Shown: positions 47,831 through 57,787, numbered from the stretch's first letter. The stretch is DNA of 64,000 bases from Yoonia maritima (GCF_003003285.1 NZ_PVTP01000001.1:62001-126000); one strand, 5' to 3'. Notes: generated by a model from the letters alone, not told the origin. Program-made: numbers and translations.

Positions 47831-49069
47831 ATGATGGACGGGAATATCCGTACGAATACGTACGATGACGGTTCTACTGACGCCGCGACGGACGAACAGC
47901 AAATTCGTAATTTCAACATCAATTTTGGCCCGCAACACCCTGCGGCCCACGGTGTGTTGCGCTTGGTTCTGGAGCTAGACGGAGAGATTGTTGAGCGTTG
48001 CGATCCACATATCGGGCTGCTGCACCGTGGCACTGAAAAGCTGATGGAAAGCCGCACTTATCTGCAGAACCTGCCGTATTTTGATCGGTTGGATTATGTG
48101 GCGCCGATGAACCAAGAACATGCTTGGTGTCTTGCGATTGAAAAGCTGACAGGCACCGAAGTGCCGCGTCGCGCATCGTTGATCCGCGTGCTCTATTCTG
48201 AAATTGGCCGTGTGCTAAACCATTTGTTGAACGTCACGACACAAGCGATGGATGTTGGCGCGTTGACCCCGCCACTGTGGGGCTTTGAAGAACGCGAAAA
48301 GTTGATGGTGTTTTACGAGCGTGCCTGCGGTGCCCGTTTACACGCGGCTTACTTCCGTCCGGGGGGGGTACACCAAGATCTTCCTGATCAACTGATCGAA
48401 GACATTGATACTTGGGCTGTTGAGTTCCCTAAAATTCTTGCCGACATTGACGGGCTGCTAACAGAGAACCGCATTTTCAAACAGCGTAACGCTGATATCG
48501 GCATCGTCACCGAAGAAGACATCCAAGAATGGGGTTTTTCTGGTGTGATGGTGCGCGGGTCGGGCCTTGCTTGGGATTTGCGCCGTTCACAGCCTTATGA
48601 GTGCTATGACGAATTTGAATTCCAAATTCCGGTTGGTAAAAACGGCGACTGCTATGACCGTTATCTGTGTCGCATGGAAGAAATGCGTCAATCCACTTCG
48701 ATTATCCGTCAGGCCTGCGAAAAGCTACGCCATGAAAAGGGTGATGTGATGGCACGCGGTAAGATGACCCCGCCAACGCGCGGCGAAATGAAGACATCGA
48801 TGGAGTCTTTGATCCATCACTTCAAACTATACACCGAAGGTTTCCACGTACCTGCAGGCGAAGTTTACGCTGCCGTCGAGGCACCTAAAGGTGAGTTTGG
48901 CGTCTATCTGGTCGCTGACGGATCAAACAAACCTTACCGCGCAAAACTGCGTGCGCCGGGTTTCTTGCATTTGCAGGCGATGGATCACGTGGCCGGTGGT
49001 CACCAACTGGCTGATGTTGCTGCGATTATCGGTACGATGGACGTCGTATTTGGTGAGATCGACCGCTAA
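47831..49069 (+). CDS. nuoD: NADH-quinone oxidoreductase subunit D
   Basis: 412 residues from ATG 47831 (a second ATG follows at once), with GAGGAGG nine bases upstream. Signatures: [54 protein letters not shown] and, at the end, DVVFGEIDR. NuoD lines the quinone-binding site with NuoB. A short acidic lead of 30 residues precedes the conserved part, as in relatives. The stop overlaps the start of a 52-residue membrane protein (TAATG). Confidence 0.97.
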   Translation: MMDGNIRTNTYDDGSTDAATDEQQIRNFNINFGPQHPAAHGVLRLVLELDGEIVERCDPHIGLLHRGTEKLMESRTYLQNLPYFDRLDYVAPMNQEHAWCLAIEKLTGTEVPRRASLIRVLYSEIGRVLNHLLNVTTQAMDVGALTPPLWGFEEREKLMVFYERACGARLHAAYFRPGGVHQDLPDQLIEDIDTWAVEFPKILADIDGLLTENRIFKQRNADIGIVTEEDIQEWGFSGVMVRGSGLAWDLRRSQPYECYDEFEFQIPVGKNGDCYDRYLCRMEEMRQSTSIIRQACEKLRHEKGDVMARGKMTPPTRGEMKTSMESLIHHFKLYTEGFHVPAGEVYAAVEAPKGEFGVYLVADGSNKPYRAKLRAPGFLHLQAMDHVAGGHQLADVAAIIGTMDVVFGEIDR

Positions 49070-49227
49070 TGGGTTCGATCACGGTTGATATTTGGCTGCT
49101 GATGCTTGGTGCCGTTTCTGGCATAGCTGGTGGGCTTGTTGCGCGTGGCCGTGGTCGGTTTGTAAAATCTGCGATTGCTGGTGCAATTGCTGTGTTTCTG
49201 GTGACGTTGCTACGTGGCCAACTTTGA
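49069..49227 (+). CDS. Small two-helix membrane protein coupled to nuoD
   Basis: 52 residues, ATG shares its A with the nuoD stop (TAATG, 49067-49071), stop TGA at 49225-49227. Two hydrophobic segments (VDIWLLMLGAVSGIAGGLVA, then IAGAIAVFLVTLL) are joined by a basic loop RGRGRFVKS, so both ends would lie in the periplasm by the positive-inside rule. Position and coupling make it a likely real gene of the complex I operon, comparable with the unidentified reading frames known from Rhodobacter nuo operons. No function can be read. Confidence 0.65.
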   Translation: MGSITVDIWLLMLGAVSGIAGGLVARGRGRFVKSAIAGAIAVFLVTLLRGQL

Positions 49228-49260
49228 ACCGCTTAGCGGATATTGGAAGGAATAGAAGAC

Positions 49261-49596
49261 ATGAAGCGTAAACTGATCGGTCTTTCGTTTGTTGTGCTTT
49301 CGGCCTGTACTGGCGGAACGTTTCAAGTGCCTGATTTTCGTCCTGATACTACGCCAGCGCCTGTGCCGGTTATTGCGCCTGTGGTTAATCCGCTGTCTGC
49401 CAAAGAACGGTTTGTCACCACAGTTGAACAAAACGGCTGTGTTGTGAACGAAAGCAACTCTTCCATCGTTCTTGCCGATGCGACGTTATCTGTCGAAGAT
49501 CTGGGCCGCATCATGAACGAACTGAAAGCCGAAGGACGAGGGCAGGTTGCTGCCGATCAGCGGTCGTTTGAAATTATTTCCGCGAAGTGCCCATAA
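49261..49596 (+). CDS. Small lipoprotein in the nuo operon
   Basis: 111 residues from ATG 49261, with GGAAGGAA upstream; a GTG/ATG further upstream at 49243 lies inside that region. Lipobox FVVLSAC gives an acylated Cys16, followed by a Pro/Val-rich linker (PAPVPVIAPVV) and a small domain with two cysteines (NGCVVNESNSSIVLADATLS and the C-terminal SAKCP). It would be anchored in the periplasm. It sits 33 bases behind the two-helix protein and overlaps the next small ORF (TAATG). Function unknown. Confidence 0.75.
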   Translation: MKRKLIGLSFVVLSACTGGTFQVPDFRPDTTPAPVPVIAPVVNPLSAKERFVTTVEQNGCVVNESNSSIVLADATLSVEDLGRIMNELKAEGRGQVAADQRSFEIISAKCP

Positions 49597-49736
49597 TGGA
49601 ATCCGTCAGCATGATTAATAATATCGGCCTGCCGGGCCTGCTGCTTTTGTTAGGTGGCCTTAATCCTGGTGGGATTGTTCCCACCACCTTGTTTGCACTG
49701 ACCACATCAGCCGCCGTAATGACTGGGATAAACTAA
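49596..49736 (+). CDS. Very small hydrophobic protein coupled to the lipoprotein and nuoE
   Basis: 46 residues. Its ATG overlaps the stop of the lipoprotein gene (TAATG, 49594-49598) and its stop overlaps the nuoE start (TAATG, 49734-49738). The sequence is almost entirely apolar, with the hairpin-like plan [20 protein letters not shown] then [15 protein letters not shown]. Coupling at both ends in the same operon is the main argument that it is translated; it may chiefly serve to carry ribosomes into nuoE. A real membrane peptide is equally possible. Confidence 0.55.
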   Translation: MESVSMINNIGLPGLLLLLGGLNPGGIVPTTLFALTTSAAVMTGIN

Positions 49737-50848
49737 TGCTACGCCGCCTATACCACGAACAACCAGCCACGTTTGCATTTACGCCTGATAACCAAAAATG
49801 GGCCGAAGCGCAGACAAAAAAATTCCCCGAAGGGCGTCAGGCTTCCGCCGTGATCCCGCTATTGTGGCGCGCCCAAGAGCAAGAGGGATGGTTGACCCGC
49901 CCTGCAATTGAACACATCGCCGAGATGTTGGACATGGCCTATATTCGGGTGCTTGAGGTCGCGTCGTTCTACTTCATGTTCCAATTGCAGCCTGTGGGTT
50001 CGATCGCACACATTCAGGTTTGCGGCACGTTGTCGTGTATGATCTGTGGTGCAGAAGATCTGATTGGTGTCTGTAAAGACAAGATCGCTGACAAGGCGCA
50101 TACGTTATCTGCTGATGGTAAATTTTCTTGGGAAGAAGTCGAATGCCTTGGTTCATGTGCGAACGCACCTATGGCCCAAATCGGCAAAGACTATTACGAA
50201 GATTTGTCCGCGGCACGTCTTAGCGAAATCATTGATGAACTAGCTGCAGGGCAGGTACCTGTGCCGGGGCCACAAAACGGTCGTTTCGCGGCCGAGCCGC
50301 TTAAGGGCCTGACGTCGTTGCGCGGCTATGACAGCGGAAAGACCAAGTATAACGCAAGCGTGCAGGCTGCTGTTGATATCGGTGACACGGTCAAGCGTAT
50401 CGATGGCACCGAGGTTCCGCTATTGACGCCATGGATTAATGACGGCAGCGCTGCCCCTCAAAAGCCGAAAGCTGCTGACAAACCCAAAGCTGCGAAACCT
50501 GCGGCGAAGAAGCCGATCGATAAGACGGGTATCACGAAACAAGAAGCCGTCGCGAAATCGAAGGGTAAGCCGGAAGTGCAACCCGCACCGGCTGCAGACG
50601 TCGCAGAGAAAAAGCCACGGACAATGAAGGCACCACGCAAAGCAGGTGCCGATGATTTGAAACGCATTAGCGGTGTCGGTCCAAAGCTAGAGGGCGTCTT
50701 GAACGAACTTGGCTTTTGGCACTTTGATCAAATCGCAAAATGGACAGACGCAGAGGTCGTTTGGGTTGATAGCCGGTTGAAGTTTAAAGGCCGTATTGTG
50801 CGCGATAACTGGACTGCACAAGCTGCTGAGCTCGCAACGAAAGGCTAA
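49736..50848 (+). CDS. nuoE: NADH-quinone oxidoreductase subunit E with C-terminal helix-hairpin-helix extension
   Basis: 370 residues against about 166-240 for typical NuoE. Residues 1-180 are the normal [2Fe-2S] subunit, with ligands Cys96, Cys101, Cys137 and Cys141 ([11 protein letters not shown] and [10 protein letters not shown]). Then comes a linker rich in Lys, Ala and Pro (residues 240-300), and at 304-368 a helix-hairpin-helix-type domain ([20 protein letters not shown], then WHFDQIAKW). The same domain ends the next protein (51038-51721). Extended NuoE proteins are known in Rhodobacteraceae. What the tail binds is unknown; a scaffold or nucleic-acid contact are options. The TAATG coupling at the front fixes the start. 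Confidence 0.93.
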   Translation: MLRRLYHEQPATFAFTPDNQKWAEAQTKKFPEGRQASAVIPLLWRAQEQEGWLTRPAIEHIAEMLDMAYIRVLEVASFYFMFQLQPVGSIAHIQVCGTLSCMICGAEDLIGVCKDKIADKAHTLSADGKFSWEEVECLGSCANAPMAQIGKDYYEDLSAARLSEIIDELAAGQVPVPGPQNGRFAAEPLKGLTSLRGYDSGKTKYNASVQAAVDIGDTVKRIDGTEVPLLTPWINDGSAAPQKPKAADKPKAAKPAAKKPIDKTGITKQEAVAKSKGKPEVQPAPAADVAEKKPRTMKAPRKAGADDLKRISGVGPKLEGVLNELGFWHFDQIAKWTDAEVVWVDSRLKFKGRIVRDNWTAQAAELATKG

Positions 50849-50855
50849 GAACGCG

Positions 50856-50894
50856 GCGATTGGGTCGCATATTTGGCCTAATCGCTTGATTTTT
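50856..50894 (+). terminator. Weak terminator or attenuator behind nuoE
   Basis: GCGATTGGG (50856-50864) pairs with CCTAATCGC (50877-50885) through one G-T pair, loop 12 bases, followed by TTGATTTTT. The T-run is broken. It lies 8 bases behind the nuoE stop and 144 bases before the next gene. Confidence 0.35.
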
Positions 50895-50996
50895 CGACCT
50901 TTGCGATAAAATGTTTAGGTTTTTTCATCCTGACGGGTAATTGTTTCGGGAAGCGCGGTTCGGGAATGCCGAAATTGGCCGTGCTTTGACGAAACA

Positions 50997-51021
50997 GGAC
51001 GGCGTCGGCGTGCTGCCGTCC
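50997..51021 (+). other. Hairpin just upstream of the ribosome binding site at 51026
   Basis: GGACGGC (50997-51003) and GCCGTCC (51015-51021) form a 7-base stem with an 11-base loop, ending a few bases before GAGGGAGA that serves the gene at 51038. It could shape translation of that gene; this is only a structural observation. Confidence 0.3.
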
Positions 51022-51037
51022 GAGGGAGACTGAAAAG

Positions 51038-51721
51038 ATGAACGAAGCAAAACCTATTACCACGCGTATGATTGCGATTGCGGCCTGTTTTGGCGGTGTT
51101 CTGGCTCTGCTCTTGCTGATTTTTAGCAAGCTTGGCTTTTTGGGCGCACTTTTGATTGGTTTGATTGTTGCAGCGATTGTTCTTGTTGTCCTGATGTTCG
51201 GCTGGGCCGACGCATTCATAAAGCCCGTTGAGCCACCAGCGTCTGCTGCTGCGACTCCGGAAACGACGCCTGCACCAGAAATGGCACCTACTCCGATTGT
51301 GGAACCTATTACGGCTTCACCAATTGTTGAACCAACGACAGAGGAGGTCGCGCCAGCGCCTGAACCTGTTGTTGAGCACGCGCCTGAACCGGCTATAGAA
51401 GCAGCGCCAGTTGCCGAACCAGAACCAACCCAAGCGGACCCAGTCGAAGAAGCGCCTGTCGCTGTTGCGGCAGAAGACGCCGGAAAACCTGTTGCACTAA
51501 AGGCTGCACGTGAAGGTGGGGCGGACGATCTGAAAAAGATCAAAGGCGTTGGTCCAAAGCTTGAAGCTATGCTCAACGGTATGGGAATTTACCACTTTGA
51601 TCAGGTTGCATCATGGGGTGCGTCGGAACAAAAATGGGTAGATGAAAATTTGCAGGGCTTTAAGGGTCGTGCAACCCGTGACAAATGGGTAGAACAAGCC
51701 AAGACACTGGCGGCTGGCTAA
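51038..51721 (+). CDS. Membrane-anchored protein with acidic Pro/Ala/Glu linker and helix-hairpin-helix domain
   Basis: 227 residues, ATG with GAGGGAGA upstream. Two membrane helices (about residues 11-30 and 33-57) are followed by a 95-residue stretch made mostly of Pro, Ala, Glu, Val and Thr (APEPVVEHAPEPAIEAAP), and a C-terminal domain at 160-225 (GADDLKKIKGVGPKLEAMLN, YHFDQVASW, FKGRATRDKWVEQA). By hand alignment about 39 of 66 positions of that domain equal the NuoE tail. The plan suggests a flexible tether from the membrane. It belongs to the unidentified reading frames of the nuo operon; a role in holding or assembling complex I is inference. Confidence 0.82.
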   Translation: MNEAKPITTRMIAIAACFGGVLALLLLIFSKLGFLGALLIGLIVAAIVLVVLMFGWADAFIKPVEPPASAAATPETTPAPEMAPTPIVEPITASPIVEPTTEEVAPAPEPVVEHAPEPAIEAAPVAEPEPTQADPVEEAPVAVAAEDAGKPVALKAAREGGADDLKKIKGVGPKLEAMLNGMGIYHFDQVASWGASEQKWVDENLQGFKGRATRDKWVEQAKTLAAG

Positions 51722-51772
51722 GCCATCAGGTAAAGAAAACGAAAGGCGGCGTCGCAAGGCGCCGTTCCACAC

Positions 51773-52003
51773 ATGAGCCAAAAAACAGATGAAAAACAGG
51801 CAAAGGCCGGACAACGCACCGCGTTGATTCTTGCCGGAACTGGTGCTTTATGGATTTTGGCTACATGGGCGGGGTCACATTTCGGTTGGTCCATTCGGAC
51901 ACGCGCGTTATTTGACCTTGCAGCACTCGCTGGTTTTGGCTTTGCGCTGTGGCAGACATTTCAACTCTGGCGCGCGCGCCAGAACGACAAGGGCGAAAGC
52001 TGA
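51773..52003 (+). CDS. DUF5337 domain-containing membrane protein
   Basis: 76 residues. A charged N-terminus ([16 protein letters not shown]) leads into two membrane helices ([17 protein letters not shown] and [18 protein letters not shown]), then a charged tail. I recognise this as the small DUF5337 family that sits before nuoF in Rhodobacteraceae. The stop overlaps the nuoF start (TGATG, 52001-52005), so it is translated in step with nuoF. No activity known. Confidence 0.78.
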   Translation: MSQKTDEKQAKAGQRTALILAGTGALWILATWAGSHFGWSIRTRALFDLAALAGFGFALWQTFQLWRARQNDKGES

Positions 52004-53289
52004 TGCTCAAAGACGAAGACCGTATTTTCACCAACCTTTATGGTATGCACGAGCGTACCTTGGCAGGCGCACAAGCACGTGGTCATTGGGATGGTACAGC
52101 CGCTATTATCAAAAAAGGGCGTGACTGGATCGTAGACGAGATGAAAGCCTCGGGCCTGCGTGGTCGTGGCGGTGCGGGCTTCCCGACTGGTTTGAAGTGG
52201 TCGTTCATGCCTAAAGAAAGCGATGGTCGTCCGTCTTATCTTGTCGTCAACGCCGACGAATCTGAGCCCGGTACATGTAAAGACCGCGAAATCATGCGCC
52301 ACGATCCGCACACGCTGGTTGAAGGTTGCTTGATCGCGTCTTTCGCGATGAACGCGCATGCCTGCTATATCTATATCCGTGGCGAATACATTCGCGAACG
52401 CGAAGCGCTGCAAGCCGCCATTGACGAAGCATATGCTGCTGGTCTGGTTGGTAAGAACGCTGCGAAATCCGGTTGGGATTTCGACATTTACCTGACCCAT
52501 GGGGCAGGGGCCTATATCTGTGGTGAAGAAACTGCGCTGCTAGAAAGCCTTGAAGGCAAAAAAGGTATGCCGCGGATGAAGCCGCCATTCCCTGCTGGTG
52601 CTGGTCTTTATGGCTGCCCGACAACTGTGAACAACGTCGAATCAATCGCTGTAGTACCGACGATCTTGCGTCGCGGTGGTGGTTGGTTCTCTGGTATTGG
52701 CCGCGCGAACAATGCAGGGACGAAGCTGTTTGCGATCTCAGGTCACGTGAACAATCCATGCGTCGTCGAAGAGGAAATGGGTATCACCTTTGAAGAGCTG
52801 ATCGAAAAGCACTGCGGTGGTATAAAGGGCGGCTGGGATAACCTAAAGGCTGTGATTCCTGGGGGTTCATCAGTTCCAAACGTACGCGGCGAAAATATGC
52901 GCGATGCGATTATGGACTTTGATGGCCTGAAAGAAAAAGGGTCCTCGTTGGGGACTGCTGCCGTGATTGTAATGGATCAGTCAACTGACATGATCAAAGC
53001 GATCTGGCGTTTGTCAAAATTCTACAAGCACGAAAGCTGTGGTCAGTGCACGCCTTGTCGCGAAGGTACCGGCTGGATGATGCGCGTTATGGAGCGTTTG
53101 GTAAAAGGTGATGCATCGGTTGAAGAAATCGATATGCTTTTTGATGTGACCAAACAGGTTGAGGGCCACACAATTTGTGCGCTTGGTGATGCGGCCGCAT
53201 GGCCAATTCAGGCTCTTATCCGGAATTTCCGGGACGATATTGAAGACCGGATTAAACATAAACGTATTGCGGGGATTGCTGCAGAATGA
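52003..53289 (+). CDS. nuoF: NADH-quinone oxidoreductase subunit F
   Basis: 428 residues from the ATG at 52003. NADH- and FMN-binding subunit: glycine-rich [11 protein letters not shown] at residues 53-63, FMN-contact [14 protein letters not shown] (83-96), [19 protein letters not shown]. The [4Fe-4S] cluster N3 is held by Cys346, Cys349, Cys352 ([13 protein letters not shown]) and Cys392 (TICALGDAA). It is the entry point of electrons into complex I. The stop overlaps the next gene (ATGA). Confidence 0.97.
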   Translation: MLKDEDRIFTNLYGMHERTLAGAQARGHWDGTAAIIKKGRDWIVDEMKASGLRGRGGAGFPTGLKWSFMPKESDGRPSYLVVNADESEPGTCKDREIMRHDPHTLVEGCLIASFAMNAHACYIYIRGEYIREREALQAAIDEAYAAGLVGKNAAKSGWDFDIYLTHGAGAYICGEETALLESLEGKKGMPRMKPPFPAGAGLYGCPTTVNNVESIAVVPTILRRGGGWFSGIGRANNAGTKLFAISGHVNNPCVVEEEMGITFEELIEKHCGGIKGGWDNLKAVIPGGSSVPNVRGENMRDAIMDFDGLKEKGSSLGTAAVIVMDQSTDMIKAIWRLSKFYKHESCGQCTPCREGTGWMMRVMERLVKGDASVEEIDMLFDVTKQVEGHTICALGDAAAWPIQALIRNFRDDIEDRIKHKRIAGIAAE

Positions 53290-53696
53290 TCATACGCGGA
53301 GTAATGTTAGGAGCAGCTTTAAGTCTTGCTGCATGTGCAACGGGACCGGGCGCAGCGCGTTCGTTCGATGATCCGGCGGTGCAAAAGCTATATAACATGT
53401 CGACACCACTGTATTATGCGACGCTTAAGGTTGCGAACGATGTTGCGCGCAGCTGTCCTCGTTATCGCTATGATGCGATCTTGGATGCGGAGTTGAATGA
53501 AAAACGCAACGAAGTCGGCCGGGGTTCGCTGTCTGCCATTCCGTTGCGTGTCGCTATTGAAACTGAAACAGGTGTGAGCGAGCGTAGCTTTGTCGCAAAA
53601 CACGGCGTTGAGCTAACGGGTGCTGATCTTTGTGGCGCCGCTGACGCCGAAACGCTTGAAGGTACTGCACTAAGCGCGCTTTTGGTGCCGGTCTAA
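53286..53696 (+). CDS. Putative lipoprotein in the nuo operon
   Basis: 136 residues, start overlapping the nuoF stop (ATGA, 53286-53289). Signal peptide and lipobox LSLAAC (Cys17), then [19 protein letters not shown] and a soluble domain with two further cysteines ([20 protein letters not shown] and [10 protein letters not shown]). I do not recognise the family. The protein would be lipid-anchored on the periplasmic side. It is the second lipoprotein of the operon. Confidence 0.75.
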   Translation: MIIRGVMLGAALSLAACATGPGAARSFDDPAVQKLYNMSTPLYYATLKVANDVARSCPRYRYDAILDAELNEKRNEVGRGSLSAIPLRVAIETETGVSERSFVAKHGVELTGADLCGAADAETLEGTALSALLVPV

Positions 53697-53702
53697 ACGC
53701 CA

Positions 53703-53936
53703 ATGGCATTTCGCAATATTCTTGATGGGGCCGCCAGTTTCTGCGCGGCCCTTGTCACGCTGACCGTTTGTGGCTTGCCTGCGTGGTTTACAGTTGTCGC
53801 TGTGCGGTCCGAAGTTGCGCCAATTTGGGCGTATGGTGCGGCCGCTGGGCTTGCGATCATTGGGGTGATTTTGACCGTCGCCTTTTTGCGTAAGTCGTTT
53901 GCAGGGATTGCTCCAACACGCCAACGTAGGCGTTGA
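53703..53936 (+). CDS. Small two-helix membrane protein between nuoF and nuoG
   Basis: 77 residues, six bases behind the lipoprotein. Two membrane helices (ASFCAALVTLTVCGLPAWFT and WAYGAAAGLAIIGVILTVAF) and a basic C-terminal tail (LRKSFAGIAPTRQRRR), which puts the termini in the cytoplasm. No Shine-Dalgarno of note; translation may be coupled to the preceding gene. Unknown function. Confidence 0.6.
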   Translation: MAFRNILDGAASFCAALVTLTVCGLPAWFTVVAVRSEVAPIWAYGAAAGLAIIGVILTVAFLRKSFAGIAPTRQRRR

Positions 53937-54071
53937 TACCCATGCGTAAGCGGGGATCGTTCGGCGTTTTGTCACCTAAAATCCCCCGTTGATATTGAAT
54001 AACGTCGCGACAAACACACATTGAGGTTCAGCTAAGCGCATGAATCGCCTTCGCCTCATAGGAGAGACCGC

Positions 54072-54479
54072 ATGACGAAAACATCAGGGATTGTCGCTGC
54101 AATTACTATTGCTGTCACTGGCATGGTTAGCCCTTTAGCCGCGCAAACACCGCTGAAGGATGTCGCTGAGGTGCGCAACGGTATTATCTATGTTGGTATG
54201 GCATATGAGATTTCGCGCAAATGTGATGACATCGGTGCGCGCACTTGGCGTGGGTTGAATTATCTTCAATCTCTGAAGCGGCGCGCAAGTGACTTAGGGT
54301 ATTCGGATGCTCAGATAGATGCCTATGTTGATGATGACGCTGAAAAAGATCGTTTAGAAAGCATCGCACGGCAGCAACTTAGGCAGCTCGGAGTCGTTCC
54401 TGCAGAGCCCGCGACATATTGCGCCGTAGGACATGCGCAAATCGCTGCAAATACGCGCGTAGGCTGGTTGTTGCGCTAA
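54072..54479 (+). CDS. DUF5333 domain-containing protein, exported
   Basis: 135 residues, ATG with AGGAGAG upstream. A Sec signal peptide (residues 1-25, SPLAAQT) precedes PLKDVAEVRNGIIYVGMAYE, RKCDDIGARTWRGLNYLQSL, GYSDAQIDAYVDDDAEKDR and the C-terminal TYCAVGHAQIAANTRVGWLL. This matches my memory of DUF5333, a small periplasmic family next to nuoG in Rhodobacteraceae. Two cysteines may form a disulfide. Function unknown. Confidence 0.8.
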   Translation: MTKTSGIVAAITIAVTGMVSPLAAQTPLKDVAEVRNGIIYVGMAYEISRKCDDIGARTWRGLNYLQSLKRRASDLGYSDAQIDAYVDDDAEKDRLESIARQQLRQLGVVPAEPATYCAVGHAQIAANTRVGWLLR

Positions 54480-54619
54480 CACGCAGAATTTGACATGAAA
54501 TTTGGCGTCTTTTTTGCCAAACCGACTGGCATCATGTTCCCGGTCGCGCTAGAACGCGTCCAACGCGGTCCCACCTCATATCGTTGGGGAAGGCGCGAAC
54601 GGGAATATAAAGGCACGCC

Positions 54620-56635
54620 ATGTCTGATCTACGCAAAGTCGTCATTGATGGAACTGAGGTCGAAGTTGATGGGGCGATGACCCTGATTCAGGCCTGTGAA
54701 GAAGCTGGGATCGAAATCCCGCGTTTCTGTTATCACGAACGTTTGTCGATTGCGGGTAACTGCCGCATGTGTCTGGTCGAGGTCGTAGGCGGCCCACCAA
54801 AGCCTGCTGCGTCATGTGCAATGCAGGTGCGCGATTTACGCCCCGGCCCAGAAGGCCAGCCGCCAGTTGTGAAAACCAATTCGCCCATGGTCAAAAAGGC
54901 CCGTGAAGGCGTGATGGAATTCTTGCTGATCAACCACCCTCTTGATTGTCCGATCTGTGACCAAGGTGGCGAATGTGATCTTCAGGATCAGGCGATGGCA
55001 TATGGTGTAGACTTTAGCCGTTTCCGTGAACCAAAGCGCGCGACCGACGATCTGGATCTTGGCCCGCTTGTTGAAACCCATATGACGCGCTGCATTTCCT
55101 GCACACGCTGCGTACGTTTCACGACCGAAGTAGCAGGCATTTCGCAGATGGGTCAGACTGGCCGCGGCGAAGATGCTGAAATCACCAGCTACCTTGGAGA
55201 GACGCTTGATTCTAATTTGCAGGGTAACATCATCGACCTTTGTCCCGTTGGCGCGCTGGTGTCGAAACCATACGCATTTACGGCCCGCCCATGGGAACTG
55301 ACAAAAACCGAATCTATCGACGTTATGGATGCGCTTGGTTCTAACATCCGCGTTGACACCAAAGGCCGCGAAGTGATGCGTATCATGCCGCGGAACCACG
55401 ACGGTGTGAATGAAGAGTGGATTTCAGATAAAACACGTTTCGTTTGGGACGGCCTGCGTCGCCAGCGTTTGGACACGCCATATATTCGTGAAAACGGCAA
55501 ACTGCGCAAAGCAGGTTGGGGCGAGGCATTGACTGCTGTCGCTGCGGCGATGAAGGGTAAAAAACTTGCTGGTCTTGTTGGCGACCTAGCACCTGTCGAA
55601 GCGACCTTTGCGTTGAAGCAATTGATTGAAGGGCAGAGTGGTATTGTTGAAAGCCGTATTAACGGTGTGAAACTGCCTGCTGATAACCGCTCTGCCTATG
55701 TTGGTACTGCGGCGATCGAAGACATTGATGATGCAGAAATGATTCTGCTGATTGGCACTGATCCTCGTCTTGAGGCACCAGTGCTGAACGCCCGTATTCG
55801 CAAGGCTTGGTCAAAAGGCGCAAAAGTTGCCCGTATCGGCGAAGCCACTGCCCTTACTTATGATGTCGAAGAATTGGGAACTGATCGCGCTGCGTTGGAA
55901 AAACTGGCAGCGATGGACCACTCGGACAAACAGGGCGTTCGCGGTGTTGTCATCATCGGGCAGGGCGCATTGAACGAAGTCGATGGCGAGGCCGTTCTGG
56001 GTCAAGCTATGAAGGCAGCCGGCAAAGCGGGCGCAAAGTTCATGGTGCTGCACGCTGCGGCATCACGTGTTGGAGCGCTTGATGTTGGTGCCGTTGCCGA
56101 AGGTGGCATGGACGCCGTTTCAGACGCAGAAGTTGTTTATAACCTTGGCGCGGACGAGGTGGATATCGCCCCCGGTGCATTCGTGATCTATCAGGGTTCA
56201 CATGGTGATCGTGGTGCGCACCGCGCCGACATCATCCTGCCGGGCGCCGCCTACACCGAAGAAAACGGATTGTTTGTAAACACCGAAGGCCGTCCGCAGC
56301 TTGCGCTGCGCGCCAGCTTCCCACCGGGTGAGGCAAAGGAAAACTGGGCAATCTTGCGGGCGCTGTCCGCAGAATTAGGGGCGACCCTGCCGTTTGATAG
56401 TTTGGCGCAGTTGCGTCAGGCGATCGTCGCGGCGCATCCGCATTTGGGTCAGATTGACGAAGTCACGGAAAATGAATGGAAACCGATCCCGGTCAAAAAA
56501 CCGGGTAAGGCGGATTTCAAGTACGCAATCACGGATTTCTACCTGACAAACCCAATCGCACGCGCGTCTAGCCTGATGGCTGAACTGAGTGCGAACGCCA
56601 AAGCACGGAATAATCCTGCGATGGCGGCGGAGTAA
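54620..56635 (+). CDS. nuoG: NADH-quinone oxidoreductase subunit G
   Basis: 671 residues, the short alphaproteobacterial/mitochondrial form. [2Fe-2S] N1b: Cys37, Cys48, Cys51, Cys66. [4Fe-4S] N5: His106, Cys110, Cys113, Cys119 ([17 protein letters not shown]). [4Fe-4S] N4: Cys158, Cys161, Cys164 (CISCTRC) and Cys208 (DLCPVGAL). The rest is the molybdopterin-oxidoreductase-like domain without cofactor; the extra N7 cluster of E. coli NuoG is not seen. AAAGG precedes the ATG by 8 bases. Confidence 0.96.
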   Translation: MSDLRKVVIDGTEVEVDGAMTLIQACEEAGIEIPRFCYHERLSIAGNCRMCLVEVVGGPPKPAASCAMQVRDLRPGPEGQPPVVKTNSPMVKKAREGVMEFLLINHPLDCPICDQGGECDLQDQAMAYGVDFSRFREPKRATDDLDLGPLVETHMTRCISCTRCVRFTTEVAGISQMGQTGRGEDAEITSYLGETLDSNLQGNIIDLCPVGALVSKPYAFTARPWELTKTESIDVMDALGSNIRVDTKGREVMRIMPRNHDGVNEEWISDKTRFVWDGLRRQRLDTPYIRENGKLRKAGWGEALTAVAAAMKGKKLAGLVGDLAPVEATFALKQLIEGQSGIVESRINGVKLPADNRSAYVGTAAIEDIDDAEMILLIGTDPRLEAPVLNARIRKAWSKGAKVARIGEATALTYDVEELGTDRAALEKLAAMDHSDKQGVRGVVIIGQGALNEVDGEAVLGQAMKAAGKAGAKFMVLHAAASRVGALDVGAVAEGGMDAVSDAEVVYNLGADEVDIAPGAFVIYQGSHGDRGAHRADIILPGAAYTEENGLFVNTEGRPQLALRASFPPGEAKENWAILRALSAELGATLPFDSLAQLRQAIVAAHPHLGQIDEVTENEWKPIPVKKPGKADFKYAITDFYLTNPIARASSLMAELSANAKARNNPAMAAE

Positions 56636-56745
56636 GACGGGGCTTGCCCCATGAATTTCGGCCCCTTGGGCTGGTACCTGCGGCGTGACATAAATACGCG
56701 CTGCATCAAAATGAGCACCGCCCAAAACGGTGTGAGGGAATAAAG

Positions 56746-57786
56746 ATGGTCGAGTTCTTCACCAATACCAACCTTGGGATCGTTCTTGTGATCTTGGCGC
56801 AGTGTTTGCTGGTTCTGATCCCCCTGCTGCTGGCGCTGGCGTTTTTGATGTACGGCGACCGCAAGATCTGGGCTGCGGTTCAGATGCGCAAAGGGCCAAA
56901 CGTCGTTGGTGCATTCGGTTTGCTGCAATCATTTGCCGATTTCTTGAAGTATATCGTCAAAGAAATCGTCGTGCCTGCGGGTGCAGACAAGTTCGTCTTT
57001 TTCCTCGCGCCGATGATTTCTTTTGTCCTCGCCGTTGTTGCTTGGTCGGTCATTCCGTTTAACGACGGTTGGGTTCTGTCTGATATTAACGTCGCGATCC
57101 TGTTCGTCTTTGCTGTTTCCTCGCTCGAGGTTTACGGCGTGATCATGGGTGGTTGGGCGTCTAACTCGAAATACCCATTCCTTGGCTCATTGCGGTCTGC
57201 CGCGCAGATGATTTCTTACGAAGTCTCACTTGGCCTGATCATCATCGGTGTGATTATCTCGACCGGTTCTATGAACTTTGGCGACATCGTTGCGGCCCAA
57301 GACGGGAAGGGCGGATTGTTCAGCTGGTACTGGGTTGCGCACTTCCCAATGCTGTTCCTCTTCTTCATCTCTGCGCTGGCCGAAACCAACCGCCCACCAT
57401 TTGACCTTCCCGAAGCGGAATCAGAATTGGTTGCGGGTTATCAGGTTGAATACTCATCCACACCATTCCTGTTGTTCATGATCGGCGAACTGATGGCCGT
57501 GGTGCTGATGTGCGCTCTGATTTCACTACTGTTCTTTGGTGGATGGTTGTCACCGCTGCCGTTCTTGCCGGATGGCATCCTGTGGATGATCCTGAAGATG
57601 GCAATGTGTTTCTTCATGTTCTCGATGGTAAAGGCGATAACACCACGCTACCGCTATGACCAACTGATGCGGATCGGCTGGAAAGTATTCCTGCCACTGT
57701 CACTGGCTTGGGTTGTTTTAGTGTCGTTCCTCGCAAAATTTGAAGTACTCGGCGGCTTCTGGGCCCGCTGGACGATGGGAGGCTGA
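56746..57786 (+). CDS. nuoH: NADH-quinone oxidoreductase subunit H
   Basis: 346 residues with eight membrane helices. Quinone-chamber signatures: [57 protein letters not shown] with the acidic loop, and the C-terminal [19 protein letters not shown]. NuoH forms the heel of the membrane arm. GAGGGAA precedes the ATG. The 110 bases after nuoG hold nothing I can support. nuoI starts one base after the stop. Confidence 0.97.
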   Translation: MVEFFTNTNLGIVLVILAQCLLVLIPLLLALAFLMYGDRKIWAAVQMRKGPNVVGAFGLLQSFADFLKYIVKEIVVPAGADKFVFFLAPMISFVLAVVAWSVIPFNDGWVLSDINVAILFVFAVSSLEVYGVIMGGWASNSKYPFLGSLRSAAQMISYEVSLGLIIIGVIISTGSMNFGDIVAAQDGKGGLFSWYWVAHFPMLFLFFISALAETNRPPFDLPEAESELVAGYQVEYSSTPFLLFMIGELMAVVLMCALISLLFFGGWLSPLPFLPDGILWMILKMAMCFFMFSMVKAITPRYRYDQLMRIGWKVFLPLSLAWVVLVSFLAKFEVLGGFWARWTMGG

Positions 57787-57787
57787 T

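Noticed and set aside
54495..54680. 61-residue ORF ahead of nuoG
   Set aside because: It overlaps the first 61 bases of nuoG in another frame, has no ribosome binding site and no sensible protein features.
56652..56744. 30-codon ORF between nuoG and nuoH
   Set aside because: Too short and with no clear ribosome binding site or membrane helix; it may be chance, though it stops just before nuoH.
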